Shown: positions 5,932 through 6,173 of the stretch, piece after piece
How positions within the stretch are numbered: the stretch's first letter is position 1
Layout: the number at the start of each line of letters is the position of its first letter
Assembly: GCA_002390825.1 (NCBI GenBank)
Contig: DGQR01000081.1
Span: 1-6,173 of the forward strand
Length of the DNA stretch: 6,173 bases
Source of the DNA: Rhodoferax sp. UBA4409
Lineage (GTDB): Bacteria > Pseudomonadota > Gammaproteobacteria > Burkholderiales > Burkholderiaceae_C
Reading direction: 5' to 3'
Notes under the pieces: model-generated
What the model saw: the letters and a program-made list of their open reading frames with translations, nothing else
Databases searched by the model: none
What the model was told of the DNA's origin: nothing
Program-made: the position numbers and the translations under genes

Positions 5932-5956
5932 CTATGAATTTGATAGCTGCTCACGC
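5932..5956. repeat. AT-rich 'TTTGATAGCTGCT' motif overlapping the end of leuD
   Basis: The plus strand reads CTATGAATTTGATAG followed by CTGCTCACGC. CTAT and ATAG are inverted around a 7-base spacer. From memory, closely similar short sequences (AATTTGATAGCTGCT with a following GCGC- or CACGC-like tail) are scattered through intergenic regions of Comamonadaceae genomes; I could not check this here. The leuD stop codon (5951-5953) falls inside the motif and its other end reaches to within 16 bp of the leuB start. Confidence 0.4.
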
Positions 5957-6173
5957 AGACATCGTGTGGGCTAGCCACGGTTTTGTTGCCAAACGCTGGG
6001 CTTCAAATGCCTTGATCTTGTCGGCATGGCGCAGGGTCAGGCCAATGTCGTCAAAGCCGTTGAGCAAGCAGTACTTGCGGAAGGCTTGCACCTCAAACGG
6101 GATTTCTTCGCCCTGCGGCTTCACGATGACCTGGCGTTCCAGATCAATCGTGAGCTGGTAGCCGGGGAAGGCC
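5951..6173 (-). CDS. leuD: 3-isopropylmalate dehydratase small subunit LeuD, C-terminal part (runs off the right edge)
   Basis: With LeuC, LeuD isomerises 2-isopropylmalate to 3-isopropylmalate, the step before LeuB. The last 73 codons and the TGA stop are in view; the N-terminal two thirds lie beyond the window (the family is about 200-220 residues). The visible part reads AFPGYQLTIDLERQVIV, then IPFEVQAFRKYCLLNGFDDI and GLTLRHADKIKAFE, which is the conserved LeuD C-terminal pattern (FxxxCLLNGxDxIGLTL). The end, ATKPWLAHTMSA, is poorly conserved, and the stop codon lies within a short AT-rich repeat-like motif. leuC would be expected just upstream. Confidence 0.95.
   Translation of the reverse strand, partial: AFPGYQLTIDLERQVIVKPQGEEIPFEVQAFRKYCLLNGFDDIGLTLRHADKIKAFEAQRLATKPWLAHTMSA

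Overview
The window holds a conserved biosynthetic and housekeeping block from a betaproteobacterium, most probably of the order Burkholderiales. Comamonadaceae (Rhodoferax/Polaromonas-like) is my best guess. That rests on the gene order, the protein sequences, moderately GC-rich DNA, and an AT-rich 'TTTGATAGCTGCT'-type intergenic motif that I remember as dispersed in Comamonadaceae genomes. The genus is inference.

Every convincing gene lies on the minus strand, so transcription runs from high to low coordinates: leuD (C-terminal 73 codons, 5951-6173), leuB (4846-5916), a 299-bp gap, asd (3416-4546), a 204-bp gap, fimV (632-3211), and truA (N-terminal 196 codons, 1-588). This is the leuCDB-asd-fimV-truA order known from Pseudomonas and many Burkholderiales. 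LeuD and LeuB catalyse successive steps of leucine synthesis. Asd makes aspartate semialdehyde for lysine/diaminopimelate, threonine, methionine and isoleucine. FimV is a peptidoglycan-binding inner-membrane hub protein linked to type IV pili and polarity. TruA modifies the tRNA anticodon arm. No reading frame is broken, and the key catalytic residues of Asd and LeuB and the catalytic aspartate of TruA are present.

The unexplained signal is in the two gaps. Between leuB and asd there is a perfect 13-bp hairpin just after leuB, then a 10-bp palindrome and a TACAAT -10 box. Next comes a possible leaderless 33-codon ORF whose last residues are rich in Ile, Lys and Thr, and then a GC-rich leader with mutually exclusive pairings ending near the asd ribosome-binding site. 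This layout resembles an amino-acid attenuator for asd, but it is only a hypothesis: the downstream hairpin lacks a clear U tract. Between asd and fimV, two overlapping hairpins lie at the asd stop codon, and a short leader with an inverted repeat precedes a strong GGAGG and a TTG start for fimV. I see no mobile element, CRISPR array, tRNA or rRNA.
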